Source: Xenoacremonium recifei
Taxonomy: Eukaryota > Ascomycota > Sordariomycetes > Hypocreales > Nectriaceae
Direction: 5' to 3'
Assembly (NCBI GenBank): GCA_012184525.1
Contig: WOFQ01000136.1
Span: 1-30,219, forward strand
Length of the DNA: 30,219 nucleotides
The notes under the pieces were generated by a model, which saw only the letters and a program-made list of their open reading frames with translations, had not been told where the DNA came from and did no database searches. This document shows positions 18,668 to 28,569 of the stretch, in pieces. Each line of letters begins with the position of its first letter. Positions within the stretch are counted from its first letter, which is position 1. The position numbers were made by a program, and so were the translations under genes.

Positions 18668-21040
18668 TTACCATTGCGTAGCGTCAAGAAGTGCAAGGCT
18701 ATCGAATACGGTATCTCCGTCTGATAGGGTCATGTCATCATCTGCTTGCATAGGCAAATCAATAACCGGTTGTCTCGACGCGGCGGCTAATTCTACACCA
18801 AGTGTTTTACTCGTGCTCCCCGGGCTATATGCTAAAGGCATTGAGGCAAGGCTCCTCAAATCTGTCCGCTCTAACGGCATATTTTGAGTACCTGCCATGG
18901 AGGAGCTCCGAGCTTCGGCTGGAGAGTACAAACCCGTACCTGATTCATTGCCTGTCCGGGAGATATTAAGGTTGTGTGTGAGTATGCTGGTTTGATCGTC
19001 TTTCCTAGCCATGGTGACTTCGATCCCGCTCATTGGCGAACGTCTACCTTGTTTAGAGGCGTTAGAAATGCGATGCAATCGTGGTTCTGCCTCGTTTTGT
19101 AGCGCGATTCTTTGACCTTGTAAGCGCTCTTGTATTTGACAAAACGCTTTTCCGCTTCCACCAAGCGCAAATGAGTAAAGATTGCTCCACACCTCGAGAA
19201 CATTTGGCGTGCTCGGTAGTGCATTCAAGCTCTCTAGCACGATATATCCCGAGTATTCAGCCAGTGGAGGAAGACGCTGTGGTCCAAACGCCCTACAACA
19301 CCGTGAAAGGAGTGGAATGAGCCGTGTATCGGGCAAATCTGAAGGTGCAGATCGATTGAACCTTGCCCGTGATTGTATCAGAGTAGATACTGAAATTAAA
19401 GTTAGATGAAGAAGGGCTTGATGGGGCATCGGGCACTCCGCTGCGCCTAACGGAGACCCGTCTCGAGACTCCTCAATAACCGTAGATAAACGGGCCTGAC
19501 AGCTGCCTAGTCCTGCCTCGGCTTCTGAATCGACTCCAGTCAGGCAGAGGAAATCGTTCAGTACTGTCATCGCCTTGATTATTGAATTGAAAGTGCTTAT
19601 GATGAAGCATGGGCCACTCTGGTCGTGGGTGGCCGCTCTCCATGGTTCCCATTCATCCACGCCATCTTCTTCTAGTAGGTGACGTAGTGAGTCTCCCCTG
19701 AGAAGAGGGACTTTCTCTAGACGAGCCGAAAGAAACGTTTCGAGGGCAAAACAGCCTAGAAACACGTGCAAGTTTCGGGAAGACGACTGTCCCCCTTGCG
19801 ATGTATTGAGCCCCATGTCGATTCCTATGCGAATAGCTTGGCCTACTAGAAGCCAAGCAATCCGCCACCGCGCCCGTCGAGCGTTGCAAAGTGCTAGAAG
19901 TAGCAAAGCTTGAACGTGGCCGAGCTCTAATAATGATTCTTCGGAGGGTATAAGGGACCTTGCCACATCGTAGGCATCTTTCAGGCAACTCGTGGGGTGG
20001 AAATTCTCTCTTGACGCATCTCTGTTTGTTTCCCGTGACTGGAAAGAGAGCTCATAAGCCAATATTGCCCACAGAGCTGCAACTTCGCCAGACCCCTCTG
20101 AAGTTGCAGACATGGAGTGACATCGTTGTCCATATTGATAAGACAGGCGCTGCATTGTGTGTCTCTCGAGAATCGGAAACCAGCAGTGTGAAAGCCGAAA
20201 ATAGCTGTCCAGTAACTGTATCGCGCCGTCGGGGAGGGCTTGAGGGACCGCTGCAGAAGGTGTTAGATGCTCCGTCTCAGCTCTCCCTAGCCTTAGGAAA
20301 CTGGAGAGAAACTCTTCCTGAAACTGCCGGGTCGGGTTCCTTGAAGGGCAATCCCCCCCTCCCGGTTCTTCTGTTGACTGGGCGTGTGGTGGCTGCTCCT
20401 TGGTGCTTGGTCCAGGCAGGGCGTTTGCTGTGCCCAAATCTACCAGTGCTTGGGAGCCATAATCCATGTCTTCCGGATGAAGAGGTTCGACGTAGGTATT
20501 CCCATCCACGTCCGTTAACCCCATTATCGGACCGCTAGATTTGTCAAAGGTTTCCACGGGGCCCTCTCCGTCGTGAACAGCATCTGAAGGCTTTCTCCAG
20601 CTTGCATCTGCGTCGAGGGATTCGAGAGCCGGTATTAGATCCCGAATGATCTGTGAAGTGTTGCATCTTCTCCATGACTCTAGCATGGTCTCTCCTTGCT
20701 TGTCGATAGCCCAGCCTCCCACTGGGGTGTTGACGGGCACGTTGCGGTCCAGATGGTTGTTCATCACAGATGTGACGAGAGGCTCGAAGTTGGGGTCGCT
20801 AGACACAGCCAACCCCAGCAATCGTTCCAGGCCTCGCACATAGCCCTCGACCAGGCCGCGTTTCCGCAAGTTCGAGCCATAGATGCAAGGCTCCTCGGCA
20901 TCGGAGCAGTTCGAACATGGGTGGGTGCCGTCGCACTTGTACTTGCGGCTTCGACAGCGATCACAGGCGCGGGAGACTCGCCTTGGGGCCTGAGACGCTA
21001 TTGACCGTTTGCGCTTCTGTGCCCCTTGTTTCGTGGCCAT
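18668..21040 (-). CDS. qutA: Quinate pathway activator, Zn2Cys6 type (qutA/qa-1F)
   Basis: Nuclear transcriptional activator of quinate genes. One uninterrupted exon gives 790 residues from the ATG at 21040; QUTA and QA-1F are about 820. The frame is open to 21142, but the 34 extra residues are unlike the family. The zinc cluster has Cys26, 29, 36, 42, 45 and 52 (C-X2-C-X6-C-X5-C-X2-C-X6-C) within SRACDRCRSRKYKCDG, the characteristic QUTA/QA-1F form, followed by GLVEGYVRGLERLLGL. The middle contains the fungal-specific factor domain (from about LLDSYFRLSHCWFPILERH to the ARWRIAWLLVGQAIRIGIDMG segment). The C terminus is Ser/Asp-rich and acidic, as expected for activation and for repressor contact. 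Divergent from the qutR-type repressor with 360-400 bp between the starts, exactly as in known qut and qa clusters. Confidence 0.92.
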   Translation of the reverse strand: MATKQGAQKRKRSIASQAPRRVSRACDRCRSRKYKCDGTHPCSNCSDAEEPCIYGSNLRKRGLVEGYVRGLERLLGLAVSSDPNFEPLVTSVMNNHLDRNVPVNTPVGGWAIDKQGETMLESWRRCNTSQIIRDLIPALESLDADASWRKPSDAVHDGEGPVETFDKSSGPIMGLTDVDGNTYVEPLHPEDMDYGSQALVDLGTANALPGPSTKEQPPHAQSTEEPGGGDCPSRNPTRQFQEEFLSSFLRLGRAETEHLTPSAAVPQALPDGAIQLLDSYFRLSHCWFPILERHTMQRLSYQYGQRCHSMSATSEGSGEVAALWAILAYELSFQSRETNRDASRENFHPTSCLKDAYDVARSLIPSEESLLELGHVQALLLLALCNARRARWRIAWLLVGQAIRIGIDMGLNTSQGGQSSSRNLHVFLGCFALETFLSARLEKVPLLRGDSLRHLLEEDGVDEWEPWRAATHDQSGPCFIISTFNSIIKAMTVLNDFLCLTGVDSEAEAGLGSCQARLSTVIEESRDGSPLGAAECPMPHQALLHLTLISVSTLIQSRARFNRSAPSDLPDTRLIPLLSRCCRAFGPQRLPPLAEYSGYIVLESLNALPSTPNVLEVWSNLYSFALGGSGKAFCQIQERLQGQRIALQNEAEPRLHRISNASKQGRRSPMSGIEVTMARKDDQTSILTHNLNISRTGNESGTGLYSPAEARSSSMAGTQNMPLERTDLRSLASMPLAYSPGSTSKTLGVELAAASRQPVIDLPMQADDDMTLSDGDTVFDSLALLDATQW

Positions 21041-21400
21041 GGCCCGGAGTGGTGATGGTTGGTGAAGCGTATGTGAGTTCCTCAAACATGATAGAGCACG
21101 TTGTCCCCGAGCCAACCACAAGGGGGGCGAATCCCCGCACACTCCAGATGGGGCTGGTTTTTAGTTACCGAGTTAAGATCGCTGCCATAGGCTGGGTAAG
21201 GTCTTTGCCGACGCTCCTTGTGCGGGGTCGTGGGTCATGCTCCAGCTTTCCGCCCTCGTTCGTTCTCATCTTCGCGTCCAAAGCAGGTTGTCCAAGGCCA
21301 TCGAGAAGCTGCAACTCCATCAATTGAGTCTACAACCATCCCAATATCAATCGTCGTCAGATCCATTAGTATTACTCCACTGCGGCCTCGGGGCAGATGC
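21041..21400. promoter_or_regulatory. Shared qutA-qutR divergent promoter
   Basis: About 360 bases separate the two divergent starts. GGGTAAGGTCTTTGCC at 21194-21209 is a partial match to the QA-1F/QUTA operator: a perfect left half and a degraded right half. In the qa and qut systems the activator regulates both itself and the repressor from such a region. Confidence 0.45.
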
Positions 21401-23983
21401 ATGCCTTCTGGCTCCAAGACTAACCACTCCGTCGGGATCATGCAGGCTTCATACGAGGAGCCTCGCGTGCTCTCCGGCGCGGGTGTCTTGGTGGCGCGGC
21501 ATGCCCCTCTGGCATGGCTGCCAACTTACTTTCCCGACCCAAGTAGTCGCTCGTTTGCTCCAGATGCCTCCATCATCCTCATTGGCATCCGCGGCAGTGG
21601 AAAGCGTTCCCTCGGCCTGATTGCCTGCACCGAGCTGAAGTGGCGGCTCGTAACCGAAGACCAATGCTTTGAAGACCACACAGGCATGACCAGAGCCGAG
21701 TTTCTGCAACAATATGGCAGCGAGCAATTCCATAGGAAAGGCGTCGAGGTTTGCCGGCAGATGCTCCTCGAACACCGCACTAGATGCATCATAGAGTGCG
21801 GTCTGGGAAGCCTTGCTCGAGAAATCCAATCGCTGTTGCGCCATCTGTGCTCATCACATCCCATTGTCCATGTCACCCGGAATATGGATCACATCCGCCG
21901 TCATCTGAACCTTTGCGACCCCGAAGTCCGGTTATTGGAACGAGGAAACGCTGCTCAACGAAGATGCTCCAACTTCGAATACTACAACACCTACGATCCC
22001 AATTGCGAAGTCTACGAAAGAAACAAGTCGCCGGATAGACAGTCCCCGATCTATTCCTTCAAATTGAAGGCGGCAAAACAGGATTTCCACGCCTTCGTGC
22101 GCCGTATCGCTGTCCTGAGTTCCAATCAGGATATCCTAAAGACTCCTTTCGCCATATCTGCCACACCGATCGAGCAACGCGCCCACACGCACGCCATCAC
22201 GATTTGCTCTTCCGAGATTCTGACCAAATCGTTCAAATTTGAGGACATCGAGGCCAGCGAAGATGCAGTCCTGTACAAGATCGACATGTTTACGGAAGCA
22301 TCGGTGTCCGCTATCAGCCGGCACATTGCCCTCGTGAGGAGGATAGTAAAAGTGCCAATAATTTACGAGGTTGACCGCATCGCGTTGGCAAATCAACTTG
22401 TTCACGACGCTTCCATAGCTATGGAAGACATTAGGCATATTCTGCTTCTTCACGGCCTTCGTTTGGGTGTGGAATTTCTGGTCATAGAATCAGATGAGGA
22501 TACCGATCGGTCGCGCCAGATCATCAAGCTCAAGGGCCCGACAAAGATCATCCGAAGTCATCACGACGATTTGCCGCCACCGAGAGCATGGTTGGGTCAG
22601 AGGCGGTTTGCTAAATACGAAGAAGCGGTCCATCTTGGCTGCGACTTGGTTCGGCTCACTCAAGTTGCTGTGTCGGAGGACGACAACACAGATGTGCAAG
22701 ACTTTACACATCGAGTGCGTAGCTTCTCAGATAATCATCCTCCCGTCATAGCCTACAACATTGGCCAGTTTGGGAAATCGTCCATGGCGATGAACTCTGT
22801 CCTCACTCCTGTTCAACGCCCGTGGCAGCAACGTATCTCGGCCTCCATCACCGCCAAGGAAGCGATGCAAGAGCTATTTGACAGAAACCTTTTCCACTCT
22901 CTCAAATACTACGTAATTGGTGATTGGGTATCGCAATCTCTAGCGCCGGCTATGCACAACACTGCTTATGACATTTGTGGCCTTTTGCACGAGTATAGCC
23001 CCTTGGAGACTTCTTCAGTCGACGACGTCTGGGCCGTGGCACGAGCCCCCGACTTCGGCGGAGCAAGTATCAGTCGTCCTTTCAAGGTTGCGTTGTGCGA
23101 AAAGCTAGGAGCCAAGAGCGTACATGCCGAAGCCATCGGCGCTATCAACACACTGATCCCCCTGCGGGCTAATGCTGACGGGGCATTGCTCACATTCGCA
23201 GAGCAGGTAGCGCACCGCAACCGGGGAGGTGTTGTTGCCGACTGGTATGGCGATAATACCGACTGGATCGGTGTAGCAACCTGTGTCATCCGCAATTTGG
23301 CTCCTCGCAACGTCATCCAGTCGTCGAAAACGACGGCGTTGGTCGTAGGAGCCGGTGGCATGGCGCGTGCAGCTATCTACGCCCTGCTTCAGTTAAACTG
23401 TCACACTGTCTTTGTCTACAACAGGACTACATCAAAGGCAGAGCAAGTTGCCTCCCATTTTAACTCTTGGGCGGGTCGAACAGGGAAGTCCGATTCAAAA
23501 AAAGTTGTTGTTCTGTCTTCACCTCGGGAATCTTTGCCGTCCTACCTCAACGCCCCGACGATCATCGTGTCTTGTATTCCAGCGTCGGGATTCGCCCATA
23601 TTGGTGACCCTGGATTACCTGTTCACTGGCTATCAAGTCCTACGGGAGGATTAGTACTTGAGGTAAGTGTTCCACTGGCCCGAGAAGTCGGTTGGCTGAC
23701 CAGAATTTAGATGGCGTACAAACCTTTAAATACCCCTTTCTTAGAACTCGTCAGATCACTCTGCAAACAAACTGGACAAGCTTGGGTCATAGTCGATGGT
23801 CTCGAAATATTACCTGAGCAAGGAATAGCACAGTTTGAACTGATGACGGGCCGAAAGGCTCCGCGAACGCATATGAGGCTTGTAGCCGAGGCGCACTACC
23901 GAACTCAGGAAAACGGGGCGTTGCCATCTGGGAGCCATCAATTCGAGATGGACGTCGTGAAAACGCCAATCGCTCGTGACTGA
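21401..23983 (+). CDS. qutR: Quinate pathway repressor, AROM-derived multidomain protein (qutR/qa-1S)
   Basis: Non-catalytic repressor that binds the activator when quinate is absent, derived from the last three domains of the AROM protein. Two exons, 21401-23662 and 23711-23983, with a 48-bp intron (GTAAGT...CTGACC...TTTAG, phase 0) give 844 residues; an ATG at 21440 (831 residues) is equally plausible. Domains in order: shikimate-kinase-like (P-loop GIRGSGKR near residue 55), type I dehydroquinase-like (about 230-480), shikimate-dehydrogenase-like (about 500 to the end, with SQSLAPAMHN, DNTDWIG and VVGAGGMARAA). The kinase P-loop ends in Arg instead of Ser/Thr, and the segment that carries the Schiff-base Lys in type I enzymes reads CDLVRLTQVA, with Arg. 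Both fit loss of catalysis. The second exon completes the dehydrogenase-like domain (QGIAQFELMTG). Confidence 0.92.
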
Positions 23984-24584
23984 CGTCAGAGTAGCTTCCC
24001 AATGTGATGCTTACACCCTTACACTTGATACGAAGCAATGCCCCATAGGCATGTCATATCTAAGAGCTCGTGTTTGTCTAATCTTGCGAGACGCAATGAA
24101 GAACATGCTAGCCGGTGTGTATCATGTTGTTCCGTTGCAAGAGATATTTTTTTAGATGATGAATGACCCAAAGGTTGTCGATTGCAAGCATGGCAACAGC
24201 AATGTCGCTATATGTTTCCCACGGGACGAGGCTGGCAACACTGGCCAGAACAACGAAAGGATAAGATTATACAACGCTAACGCTCTAGCGAATTTTCTAC
24301 GTGTTTTTGGTCCAACATACACTATCTAATAACGGATGGGGAAGGGGGCGGGGGGCGGTGACAAGAGATACTTCCTATACGTAGGCAAAGTCTGAAGAGA
24401 ACCAGCTTTTAATTTTCATGACGGGGGATTAGGTTGTGCTAAACAGATCATGGTTTATCACCCGGCTTGTCAAATTTTATTCAATGAAGCATATTTAGGG
24501 TTAGAAATCATATTCAAGGAGATAAGACAATGGTTATTTTTTCCGTAAATACTTCCGCGAGTTTGCTCACGTAGTCGATTGCCT
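23984..24584. other. Intergenic region between qutR and the DUF3500 gene
   Basis: 601 bases lie between two convergent gene ends. No coding signal is seen. A G-rich low-complexity patch is at about 24338-24358. The stretch probably holds the two 3' ends. Confidence 0.5.
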
Positions 24585-25917
24585 TTAGCCTCTCCACGTG
24601 AATTCTTGCTTGTACGGTTGAAGCTGTGCCCGCAACGCCATGCCGTAATCGCCTGCGTTGGGCATTCTCAACAATGTGTGAATGTGAAATTTTGCAGGCT
24701 CGCTATTTGTCAGGAAAACTCCTGAATGATGATCAAATTCGACAACAATCACTGGGCTCTGGATGCGATAGTAGAAGGGATCTTCGACAGCGAACCCGCC
24801 AATCCAGCACCAGTACGTTTCATGAAACCACTTCTTAATCCGGCTGAGCCTAGCCTCTCGCGCCTGCTTGGGGAGATAGAGCAGATACTCATTGAGGATT
24901 GCAATGATGAGACCCTGCTGTTTCTCGGACATTTCTGAGACGAGGATGCCCTCATAAGGCACAATGCGGTTATCGCGATATGCTCCGCAAAGATGGCGTT
25001 GGTCATCATGGTTCCAACGACCCCAGGGCATCTCCGGGTCTTTCATGAGCTTATAGACTTGAGCCATCGCCTGCTTCTCGGGGTTAAGGTCTTGCATGAG
25101 TTGTAGGCCTAGAATTTCTTCGTTTTCTAGGATCCGAGTTCCCCTATAGGGTCCATCATCGATGAGGTTTGGCTCTGCACCCGTGAACCACGGTGCAATG
25201 AAGATCTGGGATTGATATAGCGTGATATTTAAGCACAGGTGGTGTCCGTAAAACGAGAACCCCCATAACCGAGTCGACGATGGCGTCCCAAAAAGAACAA
25301 AGTTGTATGAAAACTCATTCATAACTGCTGGCGCCTCAACCAACTGGCCCAGGAAATGATTGACGCGCATGGCACCAATTGCTTTCTGGTAGCCCTCCGT
25401 TGAGAGCGTCGTCTCAAGTACCTTCAAGACGTCATTTCGTAAGTCTTGCGTAACTTCATCGAGACGAATGCCTTTGTTACTGAGCAGAAACTCCGGATTT
25501 GACCAAGTGCGCAACTCATGGGAATCCACGTGATAGAGTGTTCTTTGACGTTGCTCGTCACTGAGCTGTGAGAGAACCTTGTTTGCAGATGCTGCTATGA
25601 GCCCAACCGGAACGCCTTCGTCTTGAATGCCATACAGACCCTCTCGGACCTTGCCTTGGCAATGTTAATGCTACCCTAGAACTCTCCAGCGCAAGTCACG
25701 CACCATCGGTAGTTATGCCACGGTACGGCTCTTCGAGAAGTTCTCGCCAATGAAGATAGAGGGCATGAAGCCACGGAGGTTGCCTTCCTTCCTTGAACGC
25801 CTTGGCATATTCATGCGCATCTTGCTTTTTCATGGCTGTGAAGCGAGGCATGCTTAAATCCGGAAGAAACTTCCGGTAATCGCTTCCATGTAGCATATGA
25901 TTAGGTTTAGAACTCAT
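24585..25917 (-). CDS. DUF3500 family protein
   Basis: Protein of 427 residues in two exons, 25917-25704 and 25654-24585, with a 49-bp intron (GTGCGT...ATTAACAT...CCAAG, phase 1). The layout matches DUF3500: an early segment ending EEPYRGITTDGKVREGLYGIQDEGVPV across the junction, the SDEQRQRTLYHVDSHELRTWSNPE stretch, then FLGQLVEAPA, the histidine-containing GFSFYGHHLCLN, HDDQRHLCGAYRDNRIVPYEG, an ETYWCWIGG strand and the C-terminal VVEFDHHSGVFLTN. Histidine and acidic residues recur in these motifs, as in a metal-binding enzyme, but the activity of the family is not known to me. No signal peptide is seen. It is convergent with qutR and divergent from the FAH-family gene (415 bp apart), with which it may be coregulated. 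Confidence 0.82.
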
Positions 25918-26332
25918 TTCGACGACTTATCTCTGCCCTTAGGGAGAGTATAGAGAGCTGGGTTTCCCAATCGCGTGGCTCGCCACGGTGTGTCAAATTA
26001 TCAACAAAACGCGCTCTTAGCAGTAGTACCGTACTGGCAACTTTTACATCACTTTCTCGCGACCAGGAGCGTTAAGTTCACCAGCTAAAATACTCCGTAA
26101 TAAACAGGATTAAAGGGCACCTAAACGCTAAGGTCTGTCTCCGCGGCGTCTGGAATAAGACTTAGCCGAACCAATCAATTGTGACAAAATATTTTCCCGG
26201 GCAATCCATCGCCCCAGCCACTATCGCCTGAGGCAATCAGGGAAGAACTACAGGAAGTATAGAGTCTCATCATATTCCCATGTGGAGCCAGGGTTACCAT
26301 TACTGAAGGATACTTTGGCGAAGTGATCGAAG
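25918..26332. promoter_or_regulatory. Divergent promoter between DUF3500 and FAH-family genes
   Basis: 415 bases separate the two start codons. No gene is visible. No full GGGTAA-type palindrome was recognised. The arrangement suggests that the two genes are expressed together. Confidence 0.4.
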
Positions 26333-27485
26333 ATGTCTTCAGTTCCTGTATTCACGCGTGCGTAATCAATCATATGGTTTTTCCCTGAGTTACGACTTAC
26401 TGAAGCAGGTCTCGTGCGATTTTTACCCAAGTCTGACCCGGCCCGCACTCTCATCGGCCAGCCGACGCAGAAGGACCTTGACATCGGCATCGCTGTTCGC
26501 CAAGGTCAGGTTGTGACAGTCAATGTGTTCTCCGGGACATCTATGCTGGCCCCAGGGACAGACACAGGCGTCACTGAGACTATCGGCCGAATTTTGTCGC
26601 CTCTAGCACAGTCTGAAATTGGCACTATCAGATGCATTGGCCTGAACGTGAGTTCCCGCGAGGATATTCTATGAAGCGTTTCTAACCACCATCCGCAGTA
26701 CAAGCAGCATGCTGCTGAGGTCAAAATGGACATTCCCAGCATCCCTACCGTGTTCATGCAAGTCAATGGGCACCTCAGATATTTCCCGAACACTTCTGAC
26801 ACCCCATAGGAAGCCAAGCACGTCCCTTGGGGAGCCTTGGCCAGCACCAACGGTACTCCCGAAGCTGACCCAGCTGGATGACTGCGGCGACTACGAGTCC
26901 GAGCTGGCTGTTGTTATTAGGAAAGCGGCCAAAAACGTTAGCGAGGCTGATGCCATGGACTACGTCCTCGGATACACGGCGGCCAATGATGTCTCAAGTC
27001 GGACTTCACAACTCAACCAATCTCAGTGGTGTTTCTCTAAGGGTTTTGATGGGGCATGCCCAATTGGTGAGTAATGGTGTAGCCTGTTATGCTATGAAGC
27101 AGCTAGCTCAAAGGCATGGCCAGGGCCAACGTTAGTCTCAACCTCGGCAATTCCCGATCCTTCCTCGCTCAGAATTCGGGGCTTGAAGAACGGAAACGTG
27201 TTACAGGACTGTGGCATTAAGTAAGTGTTTTCCAAACTCGCAATATCTTTGTTGATCGCCCTGCTGATAGGCCCAAGCGATCTCATCTTCAGTGTTCCGA
27301 AGCTCATAAGTTTCCTGTCTCAGAGCACCACTCTGCCGGCCGGAACTGTCATCGTGACGGGTACTCCCGCAGGAGTTGGGTTAGGAAGGAGCCCCAAGGA
27401 AACACTTCGACAGGGTGATGAATTCGCTGTGGAAATTCTGCCACATATCGGCACACTAGTGAATGTGTTTGAGAACGAAGTCTAA
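26333..27485 (+). CDS. Fumarylacetoacetate hydrolase (FAH) family protein
   Basis: Metal-dependent hydrolase, decarboxylase or isomerase of the FAH fold, a family acting on oxo-acids from aromatic ring cleavage. Six exons are deduced: 26333-26357, 26409-26647, 26699-26761, 26814-27066, 27124-27220 and 27278-27485; the total of 885 nt gives 294 residues. The first exon codes only for MSSVPVFT plus the first base of an Arg codon. Features: IRCIGLNYKQHAAE (His/Glu near the active site), PTVFMQPSTSL, WPAPTVLPKL, the metal-ligand DYESELAVV (ExE), VLGYTAANDVSSR, QWCFSKGFDGACPIG, and the C-terminal TTLPAGTVIVTGTPAGVG. Two introns have a competing ATAG acceptor just upstream of the one that keeps frame. 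The usual FMKPS reads FMQPS. Its neighbours suggest a role in the degradation module; the substrate is unknown. Confidence 0.85.
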
Positions 27486-27562
27486 ATAGTGACAAATACG
27501 TTATAAATTTAGAGCAAGGCCACACTTGAAAGTGATAAACAAGATATTATTTTATACCGCAT

Positions 27563-28026
27563 TTACTCAGAGTCTAGCAATGGAGGTACCTTTTCAACAA
27601 GATAGTCAACCACAGCGTCTGGTCCTCTCTCTACCTGGAGCCCTGTCGGGATGGCGTGGTACTTGATGTCTGGAACTACCGACTTCGCCAAGCTATGGAT
27701 TTTCTCGGCTTCCTCCTTTGTCCACATCGAAGCAGAGAACTGCGATTCCATTAGTAAAGGCTAAAAGTGCTAGTGCATGATGCTCACCAAAACATTAGGC
27801 CGGTGTTTTGTGACTTTCGGCACCACTTCATCAATGCCTGTGAAAAAATTGTCAGGAAGTTTTGGCAAGAGCTTGCGCCATTGGTTCACTCACTCTCGCA
27901 ATTGTCGACGTACTCAATATGGTAGTTGTCTTTCAAGGCAACAATCATGCGGCCGATGAGCCGCTTTGCCCGCTCAGGTGCAGTATTGACTGTCACGAGC
28001 CTACAGGGTCCTTTGGGAGTAGCCAT
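27563..28026 (-). CDS. Small protein of unknown function, 119 residues
   Basis: Three exons, 28026-27894, 27837-27788 and 27739-27563, joined through introns 27838-27893 (GTGAGT...CTGACAA...CACAG) and 27740-27787 (GTGAGC...TTACTAATGG...CGCAG), give 119 residues in one frame. It begins MATPKGPCRLVTVNTAPERA. Alternating hydrophobic strands and amphipathic helices (RLVTVNT, YHIEYVDNCESIDEVV, RPNVLFSASMW, IKYHAIPTGLQV) suggest a small alpha/beta, Rossmann- or CheY-like fold. I do not recognise the family. It is convergent with the FAH-family gene (77 bp between the stops) and divergent from the quinate dehydrogenase. The consistent splicing and protein-like composition argue that it is real. Confidence 0.7.
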
Positions 28027-28569
28027 GTCGTATAATAGCGATGCGTTTATGAGCAAAGCTCTTTGCGATTCCGTCGGGTTAACCAGTACGCCAGCTTATA
28101 ATGTGAACTAACAATCAGCTCCAGCCGGTGTCGGCATAGAAAGTCTTAGGTTTGTGGGTCAGCAATGTGTCGGATATGTTCTCATATTCTTCAGTCGGAA
28201 AAGACTTTCCGGGCCATGGGATGTTCTTAGTCCTCTTTGACTACAGTTTGGCCTTCGCCGGTGGACCTCCTAAGCTGCATTCATTCACAGCGAGTCAGGA
28301 CTAGACGTTTCTAACCAATAACTAAGTTGCCGTGAGCTCCAAGTTGGATCGGCAGTCTATTGCGAGGAGCAGTACTGCACTGAGGGGCATAACTTCGGTA
28401 GAATCTTTTCCCGGGCCGATGACCTCAAGGCGTCAGTTACTTCCGCAGTGTACGTGAATGGGTCATCGGTATATCTATTACGCCCAGATCGCTCGTTTCC
28501 GAATCGATCAATTATGAGTAGACAGCGACAGACACACTACGACCTACTCTAGACCTAACCCTTTTCATC
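28027..28569. other. Region upstream of quinate dehydrogenase, with a decayed frame
   Basis: 543 bases between divergent starts. The part nearest the dehydrogenase (about 28400-28569) must hold its promoter; no clear GGGTAA palindrome is seen there. The minus strand at 28115-28380 carries coding-like sequence with an internal stop, listed separately. Confidence 0.45.
28115..28380 (-). pseudogene. Possible decayed gene fragment with in-frame stop
   Basis: Two stretches read as protein on the minus strand. The first (about 28380-28316) ends in LPIQLGAHGNLVIG at a possible GTTAGA donor. The second begins after a CTTAG acceptor (28269) with GPPAKAKL, meets a TAG at 28243-28241 and continues in the same frame as KNIPWPGKSFPTEEYENISD to a TGA at 28117-28115. 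A TGG-to-TAG change would explain the stop. I do not recognise the family. It could instead be non-coding sequence that reads well by chance, or part of an unrecognised exon. Confidence 0.35.
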
